Assembly: GCA_037893245.1 (NCBI GenBank)
Contig: JBAIAA010000446.1
Coordinates: 186,001 to 250,000 of the forward strand
From: Crossaster papposus
Taxonomy: Eukaryota > Echinodermata > Asteroidea > Velatida > Solasteridae
Direction of reading: 5' to 3'
DNA length: 64,000 nt
Shown here: positions 38,401 to 49,800 of the stretch, piece by piece
How positions within the stretch are numbered: the first letter of the stretch is position 1
How the letters are laid out: every line of letters begins with the position of its first letter
Position numbers and translations under genes: made by a program
Notes under the pieces: generated by a model
What the model was told of the DNA's origin: nothing
Databases searched by the model: none
Seen by the model: only the letters and a program-made list of their open reading frames with translations

Positions 38401-40513
38401 CAATCTACTCACAGCTTAGAGACTATGAAATGTTTCAAAGATGGGAAACACTTATATTTTCAATGTTTTATGAATTAGTCCTGATATTTCTGGCATGTTC
38501 TATTTTGATACTAACCTCTGGTACAAAGGCTTTCATGCTGAGATGCTTAGCAGCGAGCGACAGCTTAGCTCCAGTTGTCTTAGCCTAGGTACAAACAAAA
38601 GTCCATCAATTAGGTTTTCTGAGATATAAATTTTTACGAATTTGGCCCAATACAGATGAAAAAATGTTTGGCAATTTTTTTTTGAAGTTCTACAATTTTT
38701 TAAAATTCAATTCACTTCCAATCAGTATTTCTAATATGACACAAAGTACGTACACCAAACAAATTCTGTAAAAAATTATAATTTTAACAGCGATTTTTGT
38801 TTGTTTCAAATAGCATGAAACTCGTAACCTTATTGTCCGACACGTACCTTGTTTTGGGCCAGCATAAACGCGCGCATTTGTCTGCTGTGACGAATGGGGA
38901 CGTCCGACATAAACTCCACCCCACCAGCTACGAAGGAATCACCCTGGTCTGAATTGATCATGCCAATTCCTAACACAAACAAACGAATCAAGGAATAAAT
39001 AAATTAAATATTCAATTACATAATAGCGACTACTGCCATAATTCCTTGTTGGGGATATGTAACTTTGAATACTGAGTTTTTCTAGACTTGCTACTAGTCC
39101 ACTGACCTGTAGTGATGGCCACATTGGATGAGATGCAGGCCATAGTGACTGCAATGAAACAAGCTTCAGAAACCTTGACATGATACCAGTCTACAGACAG
39201 GTGTTCATTCCCTAGACTTGCTACTAGTCCACTGACCTGTAGTGATGGCCACATTGGATGAGATGCAGGCCATAGTGACTGTGTGGCAGGGAATTCTATC
39301 TGAGAACCCAGCTCCAAGTGCCGCCTCTCTCGCGATGTTGCTGGTCTTAACCTCCTGAATGACAGTGCCATAGATGATGTTGTCGACAGCATCTAATGTT
39401 AAGAAAAAGGAGAAGAAAAAGGGATTACGACAATTACTAATATTTTATTATACAAACTTTCCTATTAACCCTTGCTCTATGAGAGTTGTTTATTGCAGGT
39501 CAGTGGTACATGCCAATGCACTCCAGCTGTGTGCATTGGAGTTTTATACACAGTCATTTTTGTGCGTTGGGTTGACCAACAAGGGTTGACCAACAAGGGT
39601 TGACCAACAAGGGTTGACCAACAAGGGTTGACCTTGTTGTGCAGAGTTAAAATTACAGCGAATAAACTTGATAGAGTAAGGTTTATAAAACACGTACCTC
39701 TTGAAATATTCGTCTTGTCGAGCAAGCCCCTGCAATAAAAAACAATTAAAATAATAATTATGAACCATTGTTTGAACAATTATAATCAATGTAAATATTC
39801 TGACAAATAGTTGTAATTGTAAAAGCATAAGTAAAACAGCACAAGTTGGCTCAAGGATGAGTTTATATCCGCAGGTGCAAGTTGGTATTGCTGTCATTCA
39901 AGGAGATATCCTTCTAAATTCACCAAACACAGATGTTTGTACTTACTGCAGTGATCCTCTCGCCAAATCATGAGGCCACAGCTCCTTGTAGCTGATTAGA
40001 TAAAAAAAAATGATAAATTAACGTCAATAACAAAATAACGAAATTGAAGGATATTATAACAGAAAGGTTTTGCCAGAGCGCCGATAACTTCTGCCAATGA
40101 GCTTTATAACATACTCTGTGCCAGACATGAGGAATGGTGTCCTGACTCCTTCAATGAGAACGATGTTCTTCCTGCCGTCCCTTGCCAGGGTTGCCTTGCT
40201 TTTGGCATCTCTGGTGGTCGAGGTGCTCAAGGCTCGAACTCCGCCTAAAAAAAGGTATTTAAGAAAACACAAACTTTGCTTTAGTGGACATAATCACTTG
40301 AATTGGATTTTAACTAGGCCTACTCTTGTGTATTTGCACTAGCCCAGGGCCTATTTCGTTTTAACGTTATCATTGTGTATATTTGTTTTTTTAATACCGC
40401 AACTGGTCAAGGTATATTGACAAGGCATTTTTCTACTCACGAATTCCACCTGAAGATCCAAGAATCTGGTACAAAGAAGACGTCCGACACCTCTGAAGTA
40501 GTTGCGTGGTCAT
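35412..40513 (-). CDS. HADHB: Trifunctional enzyme subunit beta, mitochondrial (3-ketoacyl-CoA thiolase)
   Basis: It catalyses thiolytic release of acetyl-CoA, the last step of long-chain beta-oxidation, in complex with the HADHA product at the inner mitochondrial membrane. Exons, 5' to 3': 40513-40441, 40244-40111, 39984-39947, 39729-39698, 39392-39237, 38969-38848, 38584-38516, 38341-38249, 37870-37658, 37291-37164, 36636-36474, 36366-36202, 35447-35412 (1,422 nt, 473 residues; human about 474). An N-terminal Arg/Ser-rich presequence ([16 protein letters not shown]) suits mitochondrial import. Motifs: [19 protein letters not shown] (nucleophile Cys), [24 protein letters not shown] and the C-terminal GHAMIIE. 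The exon 2/3 join is the only uncertain one: the AAG|GAG acceptor keeps the frame but omits a usually present Lys. Confidence 0.96.
35740..35884. repeat. Foldback element, copy B
   Basis: AATCAAATAAGTTAAGAG and CTAATACTTCGATCTT are mirrored by AAGATCGAAGTATTAAG and ATAACTTATTCGATT. The flanking CAGGTCATTCCAGCAG matches the 20.8-kb copy in reverse. It lies in the last HADHB intron. Confidence 0.8.
35910..36099 (+). mobile_element. hAT-like MITE with 8-bp target duplication
   Basis: GTATTATT at 35,902-35,909 and 36,100-36,107 flanks CAGGGTTGTAGTCGAGTCC ... GACTACATCCCTG. Same family as 16,178-16,391, in the last HADHB intron. Confidence 0.92.
37872..37921 (+). repeat. (GA)n followed by poly-G microsatellite
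   Basis: GAGAGA tract running into GGGGGGGGGG just upstream (in gene sense) of the 71-codon HADHB exon. On the minus strand it forms a C/CT-rich polypyrimidine tract for that exon's acceptor. Confidence 0.9.
39082..39281 (-). repeat. Tandem duplication of the HADHB catalytic-cysteine exon edge and donor
   Basis: About 70 bp at 39,212-39,281 (exon 5 3' end with its GTCAGT donor) is repeated at 39,082-39,151, an offset of 130 bp. The second copy reads TCACTATGGCCTGCATCTCA in the minus sense and is preceded by TTTCATTGCAG, a good acceptor. It could serve as a 42-nt phase-1-to-1 exon that would repeat the MACISSN segment. Confidence 0.9.
39569..39633 (+). repeat. 15-bp tandem repeat, 4-5 units
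   Basis: GGTTGACCAACAAGG units in the HADHB intron between exons 4 and 5. Confidence 0.95.
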
Positions 40514-40880
40514 CTTTAATGATTTTAAGGTGATATTTATTCTTGGAAACGGAGAAAGAATGCGAAATTGCCTTGAAACAACAAGGCTGTACTGTGACTA
40601 ACCTAACGAACGTCGTTTTGTCAACGAGAAATGGCGAGAAATTACACATTAATGAAACATTATAATTTAAACTGACAAATTGAAAGTAAACATTTTTTTT
40701 TAACAATATGTTATTAAAATTCCTGAAATTTAAGAGCTTAAAGCAGATGATTGAGTTAAATATTCAAGGAAACTCAAGCGAGAAAATGGGAGATTTAACT
40801 TGCATCATGCGCGTAATGCATGTTTTCTTTCGAAGGTCGGCCAGAGGTTAAAGGTCAAAGTACCGATTCGGCCAGCAAGG
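40514..40880. promoter_or_regulatory. Bidirectional HADHB-HADHA promoter
   Basis: Only 367 bp separate the divergent start codons of the two subunits, so one promoter must serve both. No TATA box is seen on the HADHA side near the start; the central part is AT-rich and the HADHA-proximal 80 bp is more GC-rich (GCATCATGCGCGTAATGCAT, GGTCGGCCAGAGG). Vertebrate HADHA and HADHB share the same head-to-head arrangement, which would give equal expression of the two subunits. Confidence 0.9.
40845..40857 (+). promoter_or_regulatory. DR1 nuclear-receptor site (HNF4 / PPAR-RXR type)
   Basis: AGGTTA-A-AGGTCA is two hexamer half-sites in direct repeat with one spacer base. It lies 23 bp before the HADHA ATG. 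DR1 sites bind HNF4, COUP-TF and RXR heterodimers, which control fatty-acid oxidation genes in animals. The match is seen; the function is inferred. Confidence 0.6.
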
Positions 40881-43800
40881 ATGGCGACCACACGAGTTTT
40901 CGGCGCTCTGCGAGCAATTTCTCAGACAAATTTCACGCATTCTGCAGGTTTGTAAAACATAGAAATTAATTTATTTGTATGTAGGTGTTATAACAGTTTA
41001 CATTTGATTTAATGTTCATGGAAAGCATTTTTCCTAGACCCAGAAAATACGATTTTGTTAAGGAAAAGTCAACCGTCGCTTTTCGCAATTACGTTAAGAA
41101 TGACCGGGGGGGGGGGGGGGGGGTGTTAGCGCCACCAACGTTGAGAGATATCTCATGTTCCTATTTTTGCCTGGGGTGTGCAAAATCCTAATTAGAGAAG
41201 AAATATCCTTTTAATGTTTTAGGCTTACTTAATACTTAGAATTAAACTCTCCAATCCAACACTTTCTTCGGGCAAGCGCATCAGTTTTTTTACTTCACAT
41301 AAAAGTATGTCCGCTTTTAAAACCCCAGACAGCACAACCGCCATGTTGGCTTTAAATTTAAAGGCCGTTTTCCGAACTCCACCTAATATAAGGCTCGGTC
41401 TCAGAGGCTCACCATTGGCAAACTGCATGAACAAAGCCAAACTTAAACAGAGATGAAGCTTGGTTCGGAAAACGGCATAGGAAGTAAATAAATAGCGCCC
41501 TCTGGAATAGAGCTATCTTTTCCAGAGGGCGCTATTAATGCTGTTTTCAAACCCACCATCGTCTCTGGTTTGGCGGGTATCTGCATAAAACAAATATTAA
41601 GTGGCTTTAAATTGTGAAATGGGAGGAATTATTATCGCAAGGGGAAATCTGGATTTTCTTTTCATTTCACTGGGCTTTGTGAAATGGACAATTTCAGATT
41701 TTACCTCGTGCTAATATTCATCCTATTCCACTACGAGCCACTCAATATTTGTAAGTTGTATAAATATTGTTCAATGTCGTCTATTGAATGCAGAAACAAA
41801 CTCACCCACCCAGCCTATGCTGGGATAAGTTTGAAAGAGACAAAAGTTTTCAAACTAAGCAAACAAAAATACACAACATTTCTTGTAAACGATGCCTTTA
41901 TTAATTCACAACAAATCAGCGTAAACAGATATTCCTACAATTCGTCTTAACAAAGTAACACAATTAGCTAGGTGATATAATCATGCAATAATTAGCAGAC
42001 TTACGAATACTGAAGATTATATACATTGTACAAAACGTCCAATTGGGCAAAGATTTAAAATGAATTTGGCATGTCCTGCGCAGTGTTCGAAACGAATACG
42101 TGGATGCACCAGATTTGTCCTCATTTTCTAGGACATTGTAAACTTAACTTTTCATTTAATCCTAACCTACGATTATTTAGTAAGAACCATACCCATCCTG
42201 GTAAATTCCAACAGTAAATTCTGATAGTACACGCATCTGTATGTCTAACCCAAGTAGTCACTTTAAAGATCTAGTATCCATTCTAACAAAACATGACAAA
42301 ACATGCAGCTGGGTTCCGGTGGGTTAAACAAAATAAGATGGATGTCCGAAATATTGAAAAACTTCTTGCCGGTATGACTTCGAAAGAAAAAAAACTATGC
42401 ATGTGTACAATAACTACAAATGACTGCTGTTATTTCAATGTTGTAAGATTACACTGTAAAAGATAAGTATACTAAACTACATTATCTTAGACAGTAAAGA
42501 GTTAAGAATAGCATGCAAGTAATTAAAAAAGCATCTAAATAGCGTAACAATAAAAAGATTCATAACATGATGAAATTATTTACATTAAATCCTGGCTTGG
42601 ACCTCGAACTGTTGGACAAGTACTACATTTATAGAAGGTAATCTCAACAATATGCTGCCACCAACCAACACAGTTTCTGTAAAATCCAGTAAACGACTTG
42701 AGGTTTGGGGGAAGAAGAGTACGCGTGCATGTACCTCCAAGTTGTAATTTGTTGACATAAGATGTTTTTCTTCAAAGTACATTTACAAAACTCTAATAAT
42801 TAATAACATGGGCTTGACCCTAACCCCCTTACGGATCTTGAAAAAAGCCTTATAGGAATTGGGGAAAATGGAGATCACATATACCTAAAATTACCTCCAA
42901 GCTATTTGTTTAAAACAAAATTGCTCTTGGAAGTACACCTGTACACAGTGTTATATTGTAGATAATTTTGATTGGAAGTCAACAATAACAGTTTGAAGGT
43001 AGGAACTCATACACAGGTCTTTTTGATAAAAACTCTTAAACAGTCTGCCATCTAAATGCTTAGCTTCAATTTGCAAAATACTTTTAAACCTCCTGCTATC
43101 TGAACAGTCAAAGACAGTCACAAGTTCAATCAATTTTCCCTGCCATGCGTTTGTACGCAGGCTAGTCACAAACAGTGGAATCATACTTCTTGTGGGTGAT
43201 GTAACTAGTCAAATTCCATCAACGGACAAAAGCAGGTAACTATATACAGCTAGGTTATCAATCGCCTTTACTTTCATAAACAGTCCCAGCCAGTCAATCC
43301 TGATTTATGTAGGCAGGAAGCACCGATTGATTGAATTAGACTGCCAGGATCATGGAATGGCTTTGTGGAATTTGCCATTCAGAGAGGGAGTACATTGTTG
43401 CGAAGAATGTTGCAAGCACATCAGACCATAGCGATGAATAAAATGCGGTCACAGTTTGTAATTCTTCAGAGACGCCCTTGGATGCAAGACTGGTCTATCG
43501 TCTTCTAGCGACAGTCAAACACTTGCGTCCTATGACGTAGCAGAATGGAATTCCAAGAAGCATTGGCCTCTGCACAAATGAACATTACAGCTGGTACATC
43601 CTGTGCGGGTTTGTATGTGCTTACCCCTCTTAGTCTTCCTTCCCGCCCTGCGACACTGCATGCACATCTTGGGATAGAGAACCTTCATTCTGGTGCACAA
43701 ATGGTTTGGCCCATTGATGGCTGGAACTGGAGCGGCATTGGTGGTCTGGTACGCTGTGGTGCCCTCGGCGAAACCTGCGATGAGAGCCGTGGCGATGCTG

Positions 43801-46800
43801 ACGGTGAACATACGATGGTTGAGCTGTTTGCCTTCTGTGTTAACTTTATAGCAGATCCAGGCGTTTACGCGAGCGATGTCGATGAGGAAGAAGAAAAGCC
43901 GCTTCCAGGCCTTGTACTTGCGGTTGCAGGAGTGGTAGGAGCGCAGGTGGTTAGAGTGCTCCACCCCGCTTTTGAACTTCATGTAGTTGATAGCCTGAGC
44001 AGGTGCTGGGATGTTGGCTTTGGTGACCGTCTTAGCTCCAGTTTCCCGGATATTTCTAGTGAAGAAGTCTGTCAGTTGGTTGCGGTATCCCTGGTGGCAT
44101 GTGGAGAGAAGCGACGTCACCTTGACATCTCGCCAAAGAACCAGTGTCATCTGCCCCTGCTGCCATGCGACACTGGTCCCCCTGGGAGACAGCAGCATTG
44201 TTTCCATCAGACGGGACTTGCCCTTGGCATTTCTCTGTCTGGAGTTGACATCATCTGGTAAACCCTTGGACGATATGGAGACGGCACCACACAAGTACGT
44301 CTGATTTATCAACAGGTCTTTGGCCAGCATGGTGGATGTGTATTGTGGCCCGCAGAACAACTGATGATACCGGCCAAGAAACGGCTGCATCATCTGGAGA
44401 GGAAGCTTGTGCCTTTTTCCAACAACCTGTGCGTGAAGCATCATGTGGAGGAGGTACCCCGAGCTTGCTTCGCATACGGCATAGACGTCACTGCCGACAT
44501 CAAACCGAAGTTGAGGAAAGAATGCCCTCCTGGTATTGGCTTTCAAAGAGACCTCATCAAGGCACAGCTCCTTTCTAGGGTTGTAGTTCATTTTGCAGGC
44601 TTCATTGACCGTGTACCAGACAAGCTTCAGAGGGGCTATTGGGTTAGCATCTCTCTTACCGTCGGATTTCTTGGCCATTTTGGTGGGATTAGAGCAGGTC
44701 AGGTGTTCAGCGATGAGGTTGAATCTGCCCCGGGTCATTGTGGAAGCCACCAGTTGGTTTCGGAGCCCAGGATGGGTTGACCAGTCATCTTCGTTGTTCA
44801 TGTTGGTGTGAACCCCCTGAATCATGCGAATCCCGATCCATGCTTTGATTTCTGCCGGTGTGGTAGCCTTGAAGTTAGCATGAGGCTCTCCAACCATGTT
44901 GGTGTATCGGGCAATCTTGGTGAACAGAAACATTGGAAAGAAGCTCAAAAAGTAGGCCAGAGGATGGTCATCATCTGGCCGTTCTATGGCCGGGCCATAT
45001 GGTTGTCTGCCTTGAAATTCTTGCACAGGTACATCCTTTAGAGACCTGGTCCATCCGTGGCGATCTGTGGAGTGCTTCTGAGGAATGTTAGAAGTACCCT
45101 GCATATTAGAAGTGCTATGTGACTGAGCCTGTACCCAATCAGCCAGCCAATCACCGCCTAACCCTTGCTCCATATTTGAAGGCTGCTTGCAGGGCCTCTT
45201 GGCTGGGGTAGGCTCTTCGACGTCAGAAGAATCGGAAGTGGATTCCTCGTCGGACGGTATGGGAGAGAAGTCGCTCTCGTCCAATGGAACATCACTATTC
45301 TCATCAGTTACGACTTCTTCCTCAAAGTAGACTTCTTCTTCCATTGTGTCAACCTCTTCTTCTTTGATGCCATCAAGTGAATAGTAGTCAAACTTGGGGA
45401 TAATGGGGAAGCTCGAGCCACTAGCGCAAGGGTCCAGGTCTTGGCTGGCGACAGAGCTGCTTGTTTTTGTGGTCACTCTGGTCGGAAGAACAACAACTTT
45501 GCCTTGGGGCTGGGTCGAGAGTGGGCCGCAGACTTGAACAGGAACTGGGTAAGCATGAGAGAGGCTTGAGGATAGGTCTGCCTCTGTCTTGGTGATTTCA
45601 ACCACTGGTGCATCAGTGTCTTGGTTCAAGGCTTGCCGCAGAATTTGGCCAGGGACCTCAACAGGCATCGGGTAAACGACAGTAAGGCTTGAAGCTGCAT
45701 CAAATGGCGGATCCGTTGGGGTGGACCTTCGGCTGTTGGACTGATCGGTGGTCTTGGCAGCCATGATGATTTGGCAGGCTGTTGTTTAGTCACTGGTATT
45801 TGACTTCACTGGTGACTGAAGCTGTACTGTAGACAAAGATGCTCTAGACCGGATTTCAAGTCTGTAATACAAAAGGTTGTGTTATAAGTTAAGGTGTCGT
45901 GTAAAATTATCAGATAATTCATGTACATTCTTCATAACTTAATTTATTGATTTATTAAAAAGGTTGTAGGAGAGTCGTGAGCAATCAGTTTATTTCTGTT
46001 AGTTGATTCTTTGGGGAGAAATTGTTTTTGTTCATTATCAATTCGAGCGATTCACAATACCTAGAAGCTGCCGTTGGAGGCGCAAATCCTGCTATCCCCG
46101 CAGTGCATCATGGGAAAAAGTCGGCATCGGTTTTAAAAACAGTATTCATTTTGCATGAACTCATCAGTTTTTACGTCTTTTTGGACGCGCACGATTAAAG
46201 TTTTATTTTTTGTCTGCAAATAACAATGTTTTAATTAACGACGCTGCCGGATACATTTATGTTTGTGTTGTACCTCGTGTGAACAATGAAGAATAGAAAT
46301 TTCACTACAGTATGATATACGGAAGAAGTCGACCGTAAAGTTTAAAAGTGGCACTTTTGAGTCAAACGCTTGGTGGCGCACTGCATTGTGAATCGCCCGA
46401 ATTATTTACACACGTGTAAAAACTTTATTATCACTCTTGACAAAGCAACTTTGAAATTCAAGCGATTTTTTTTTTTAATGCAAATTGAAGTAAATTGACA
46501 ATTGTAAATGATAAAATATCAATTTGTTGAGAAATAAAGCTAATGCAAATGGTAAACTTATACTTGAATGCCATTTATTTTCTTTCGCGATTGGGATTTG
46601 TTTTAATAATGTGTAATAATACATTATTTGTACAAAATAATGGGCTGGATGCTAAATTTGTAACAAAATTTGCCTTAATTATTATCGTTCTGTATTTAAA
46701 TTAGGGGTCTAGTTTTTTATGTCCCATCTGACCCTTTTTTGAATGCCTATTTTTACCTCCAAAGCCAATAAAAGTTAAGTCAATTTCAGTAACACTTGCA

Positions 46801-49800
46801 TATGAAATTACTAGGTCAGGTTTTCCAGGACAAAACAAAATGTCACACTTTGGGGCCCCTTATTTATGGGCTGACGACGTAAAAACCTGTACATTAATAT
46901 TGGAAAAGCTTGCAATTGTTTTTAAGAAATATTGCAAAAAGGTCATTTGCGCTTTCAGAAGTTAATTTGAATGTGTTGAATAATGTGGATTGTAGCATTT
47001 TGTCGTTTAAACTGCTTTACCCCAAAATGTTCACCCCCCAAAAAAAAACAAAAAAAAAAAACAAAAAAAAACACCAAACTGCCCTTTATCTATGACATAC
47101 ATAAAATATTAACAGTTTGTAATATTGCTAACCAAGTGGAACCCTTATGATAACTAGCCTAGGGTAGACATTACATATATCACCAGTAGTATACAATGTA
47201 CATGTCCATTGCACATGGTTACTGTGCACATTGTAGTACAGTTGGCTACAATGTACTACATTGATGCATGGAGGTAGGAAACCATGATTGATGCAGCCAT
47301 GGTACAGCTACACAACCAGAGCCCATGATGAACACCACTGTGTCAACACCCACACTAACCCACAAAACCAAACAGCTAAATTCACTCAAATCCTCATCTC
47401 ATCACAGTTAGGACTTTGTATAATATAGAAGCAGTACTTGCCTGGTAAATCAAGCTGATATGTACACTGTAAGTGTAAACGGAGAATATATGAACTGGAT
47501 TGACAAGACAGAGTTGGCGCTGGCCTTGGGATCTCCTGTACATGTGCTGTGCTGTGGTGCTCACTACCTGATATACTGTACATACAAGCATGCATTGCAT
47601 TCCATAAACCTCCACCCTACCTATATCTACAGTGTTTATTCAAGACCTCCACTTCACCTTTAACCTTTGCACAATACAAGGCTTGTGTGGTTTTGAGCCC
47701 CACTGCAGTTTGATCCATTGAGCCATGTGGATAGATTACAGTGTCTACACAGTAGGCATGGCACATGTGTTTTGTATAGGGCCTAACTTACGTGCCTGGC
47801 TGGCCGTGCACTATTCCTACACACTGTCTGCCTTTGATGCATAGAGTAATAGGGCTTGTATGGAGTACAGGCTACATTGTATTATGTGGAGTTTCATTGG
47901 TTGTGACAGCCTGACACACAAGTAGTAGATAAAGCATCAAGTATTTGGGTTTGTATGGATTACAGGCTACATTGTGTTATGTTGTTGAGTTCAATTGGTT
48001 GTGATAGCCTAGCACACAGCTGGGCTAAATAATGGGCATGTATGGAATACAGGCTATTGTTTGAGGAGGCTGGATCCCCACAGAATTTAGTATGAATTAC
48101 TTGTGTTGCATTTTGTGGGATTTGTTGGAGCCCCAGGGGAAATAGGGTCAGAATGTCATTTTCCAAAAGGCTGTAGTGGTTGTAATAAATGTTAATTTCC
48201 GTAGAGTATAAATATATAAAATTCCCCAAGGAAAAAAGGTTAATTTCTTGTGCAATGATTCAAATATAAAATTGCGGGTTATATTTAAACACAAAATCAG
48301 ATATAATTTGTTGTTTTGATAAGAGAAGTTAAATTGCAATTTTCAGATTATTTTCAGGTGGAATTAGCTAATAACAATATCTTTTTAAAAACTAAATTTG
48401 TATCTCAGAATTTTTGGACTACCATAGAAAGTAATAGCAAAGTGTTTTAATCAGGTGATTAACAACTATATCACTCAAATTTCAAATGATTTGTTTTAAT
48501 TTTATTTTAAAAAATAAAGAAATAATAATAATACCATGGCTGAAATATACTACTTGCATCACATATTCCATGTCCAACTAGTATGTATGTCAATTAATGT
48601 GCTTATTACAGAAGAAATTATTGACGAAAAATAAAAATGAAAAGTAATTCTTCATTCCTACAAAATTCTGCATAAACTTTTAATTATTTCGTTCTCTTTT
48701 ATGTTAATTCTTCTTGCAGGTTGTCGAAACATGGCCATGCCCAGGTATATTTCAGTGTCGGCTTTGCGGGTTGCAGGTAATTTTGAGAACTATTTTTCTG
48801 GGTGTGATCACTCAGGCATCCAATAGTTGACCCTTAACCCTTGCTCTTGTTTACACTTCAATGCACTTCAATATTTGCCCCAAAATCCCCCCCCCCCCCC
48901 CCCCCAGCTGTTGGACATTGCATCTGACTTATTAGGCATTCTTTTTCAATTTGGCAGCCAATAAGCATGTCAGCTATGATGTCAAGGATGATATTGCTGT
49001 TGTACGAATGAACTCTCCAGATTCTAAGGTAAGATTGGCCACTTCTGGACCTCATTGCAAATATAAAAGGTTTTCAGTTAGTTGTCAGAGTTGTATTTGA
49101 GTTGCTGTAAGTCCTTTCACAAACAGTCACGATTCCAGTCAAGAGTCCAGTCACGAGTCCAGTCACGATTCCAGTCACGAGTCCAGTCACGAGTCCAGTC
49201 ACAAGTCCAGTCACGAGTCCAGTCACGAGTCCAGTCACAAGTCCAGTCACAAGTCCTTTCATAAAGCCAGTCGCAAGTAACTGGTTGAACAATGTTAACA
49301 AATGTTAACAAATGTTAACAGTTTATCTGAATAGCTAGTGACTTGACTTGAGTCTGAAGGACTTGTGATGGACTTGTGATGGACTTGCAGGGACTTGCAG
49401 GGACTTGCAGGGACTTGCAGGGACTTGCAGGGACTTGCAGGGACTTGCAGGGACTTGCAGGGACTTGCAGGGACTTGCAGGGACTTGCAGGGACTTGCAG
49501 GGACTTGCAGGGACTTGCAGGGACTTGCAGGGACTTGCAGGGACTTGCAGGGACTTGCAGGGACTTGCAGGGACTTGCAGGGACTTGCAGGGACTTGCAG
49601 GGACTTGCAGGGACTTGCAGGGACTTGCAGGGACTTGCAGGGACTTGCAGGGACTTGCAGGGACTTGCAGGGACTTGCAGGGACTTGCACGGACTTGCAC
49701 GGACTTGCACGGACTTGCACGGACTTGCACAGACTCAAATGCAACTCTGTTAGTTGGGTTTAATTGTCAAAGAATAATTGGCAAATATTTCTTGGTATCT

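Larger units (their letters stand above)
40948..48719 (+). other. HADHA intron 1 (7.8 kb) hosting a transposase gene
   Basis: It holds a poly-G run (41,107-41,122), a MITE (41,362-41,477), a perfect hairpin (41,491-41,536), about 1.5 kb of AT-rich sequence that may include the transposase 3' UTR (42,000-43,529), the piggyBac-type gene, an inverted repeat pair (46,041-46,402), then about 2.3 kb (46,403-48,719) of AT-rich sequence with no recognised feature. Confidence 0.8.

Noticed and set aside
43545..44811. Plus-strand frames of 238, 145 and 97 codons over the transposase
   Set aside because: Antisense shadows of the 744-codon minus-strand gene; no family resemblance.
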